Source: Parvularcula sp. IMCC14364 (GTDB lineage Bacteria; Pseudomonadota; Alphaproteobacteria; Caulobacterales; Parvularculaceae). Taken from it: a stretch of 64,000 nt of DNA. The notes beneath the pieces are model-generated. The model did no database searches and was not told where the DNA came from. It saw only the letters and a program-made list of their open reading frames with translations. The position numbers and the translations under genes were made by a program. Below, in pieces: positions 63,284 through 64,000 of the stretch. The stretch is taken from the NCBI RefSeq assembly GCF_030758415.1, contig NZ_CP132334.1:2864001-2928000 (forward strand), given 5' to 3'. Numbering within the stretch: position 1 is the first letter of the stretch; the number at the start of each line of letters is the position of its first letter.

Positions 63284-63379
63284 ATTATTCCCGACATAAT
63301 TGGTTGGAGACCCGGCGTGATGCGGCCTCACTCCATAGATTGTCAATGATCACTTTCAAAACCGTTACCCTTAATATTA

Positions 63380-63452
63380 TTAAGCCAGCCTGAAGGATAA
63401 GGCCGACCTTCAGGACAAGGCATACCAAAAAAGCCCGCGCAATGCTGGCTTT
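63380..63452. other. Nested inverted repeats downstream of trxA
   Basis: Outer arms AAGCCAGC (63382-63389) and GCTGGCTT (63444-63451) enclose an inner 8-bp repeat CCTGAAGG/CCTTCAGG (63389-63396, 63407-63414). No T-run fits a simple terminator. In the 194-bp gene-free stretch between trxA and rnd. Could be trxA 3' end structure or a small RNA. Confidence 0.35.
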
Positions 63453-63477
63453 AATAAGAAAATTTGACTTTTCAAAT

Positions 63478-63810
63478 TCAGGCAGCCGCTGAAATCGTCT
63501 GATTGACCCAGGCCAAAAGATCACTCTTCGGCTTGGCGCCGACAGATGTGGCAACCGCTTCGCCGCCCTTGAAGATCATCAGCGTTGGCACACCGCGCAC
63601 ACCGAACTGTCCAGGAGTGTTGGGATTGTCATCAATATCAATCTTGGCGATTGTCAGTTTGCCATCAAGTTCACCAGCGATTTCCTCAAGCGCGGGTGCA
63701 ATTTGCCGGCACGGGCCACACCAGGTCGCCCAGAAGTCGACAAGAACCGGCTCTGAGGATTTCAACACGTCTGCGTCAAAACTGTCATCTGTTACATTTA
63801 TGATCGCCAT
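63478..63810 (-). CDS. trxA: Thioredoxin
   Basis: 110 residues from ATG 63810 with an AAAGGAG site; an upstream ATG lacks one. WCGPCRQIAPALEEIA is the active site and VRGVPTLMIFKGGE carries the cis-Pro. General cytosolic disulfide reductant; also the electron donor for APS reductase (cysH, 28.2 kb). Preceded by the end of an addA-like gene, the usual alphaproteobacterial order. Confidence 0.97.
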   Translation of the reverse strand: MAIINVTDDSFDADVLKSSEPVLVDFWATWCGPCRQIAPALEEIAGELDGKLTIAKIDIDDNPNTPGQFGVRGVPTLMIFKGGEAVATSVGAKPKSDLLAWVNQTISAAA

Positions 63811-63878
63811 GGTTGGCTCCTTTACGATTTTCCCTGAAACCAACATAAGCAACCGCCCGACTCAATCAAGACATTGCC

Positions 63879-64000
63879 TCAGGCAGCCTGCCCTGTGATC
63901 TGCACAAATGCGTGATCAAGCATGTCATTTGGTACGGGCATGAGTCTGGCCTGCCAGGTCCAGAGGAGCGCGCAATCAACCCGGTGCGCCGGATAGGCTT
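63879..64000 (-). CDS. addA: Likely AddA double-strand break helicase-nuclease, C-terminal end
   Basis: Only the last 39 codons are in the window, from the right edge to TGA at 63879-63881. They read AYPAHRVDCALLWTWQARLMPVP near the edge and end VQITGQAA. The Y-P-x-H-R-V-x-C-A-L-L-W-T pattern is how alphaproteobacterial AddA ends, and addA-trxA order is common. Too little is present for certainty. Confidence 0.6.
   Translation of the reverse strand, partial: AYPAHRVDCALLWTWQARLMPVPNDMLDHAFVQITGQAA

Noticed and set aside
1-64000. tRNA, CRISPR, insertion sequences, prophage
   Set aside because: No tRNA-like T-loop in a cloverleaf context, no regularly spaced repeats, no transposase or integrase frame was seen.

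Overview
The window is a dense, all-chromosomal stretch of an alphaproteobacterium. Evidence: the gene order rnd-lptC-lptA-lptB-rpoN-hpf-ptsN, the dapF-mtaB-ftsY-yciB run, acnA divergent from ccmAB with a DUF1223 gene next door, the cysG/DUF2849/sulfite reductase/DUF934/cysH operon, and lineage-typical small families (DUF1150, DUF1036, IalB, PHA granule-region protein). It looks like a free-living aerobe, possibly of the Hyphomonas/Maricaulis/Parvularcula type, but genus cannot be fixed from sequence alone. I see no tRNA, rRNA, CRISPR array, insertion sequence or prophage, and no gene-free gap above 300 bp.

Left part (1-22 kb): lepA (cut by the window edge), mscL, a DUF1223 protein and aconitase on the minus strand; then on plus ccmA-ccmB, an IalB-like secreted protein and a tightly overlapping cassette of an outer-membrane barrel, a 52-residue membrane protein, a cellulose-synthase-like glycosyltransferase and a polytopic membrane protein. 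This cassette is translationally coupled to dapF, followed by mtaB, ftsY and yciB. Then come a NUDIX hydrolase, a MarR regulator with a histone-H1-like tail, xth, a TauE-type permease, lolA, a MATE exporter and a PHA granule-region protein.

Middle part (22-44 kb): a Crp/Fnr regulator, a coupled pair of secreted amidohydrolase-like proteins, truB and rbfA with an unknown gene between them, and a six-gene assimilatory sulfur operon (cysG to cysH) that includes a glutathione S-transferase-like gene. The sulfur operon is divergent from a LysR gene, with two matched palindromes between them. After these come a FemAB-like acyltransferase, a lipoprotein carboxylesterase, priA, a DUF1036 protein, a HAD nucleotidase, dapD and a MscS channel.

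Right part (44-64 kb): a Wzx/Wzy-type exopolysaccharide locus with three glycosyltransferases, two sulfotransferases, a polymerase, a flippase, a tyrosine-kinase co-polymerase, an outer-membrane barrel, a Wza-like export lipoprotein and uppP. It suggests a sulfated surface polysaccharide. The end is the conserved ptsN-hpf-rpoN-lptBAC-rnd block, trxA, and the last 39 codons of a gene that looks like addA.

The strongest leads are the barrel/small-protein/glycosyltransferase cassette at 7.4-10.9 kb, the sulfated-polysaccharide locus, a PriA that has lost most of its second zinc site, the MarR-H1 fusion, FtsY with three copies of a GFxxxL motif, and the operator pair at the cys/LysR divergent promoter.
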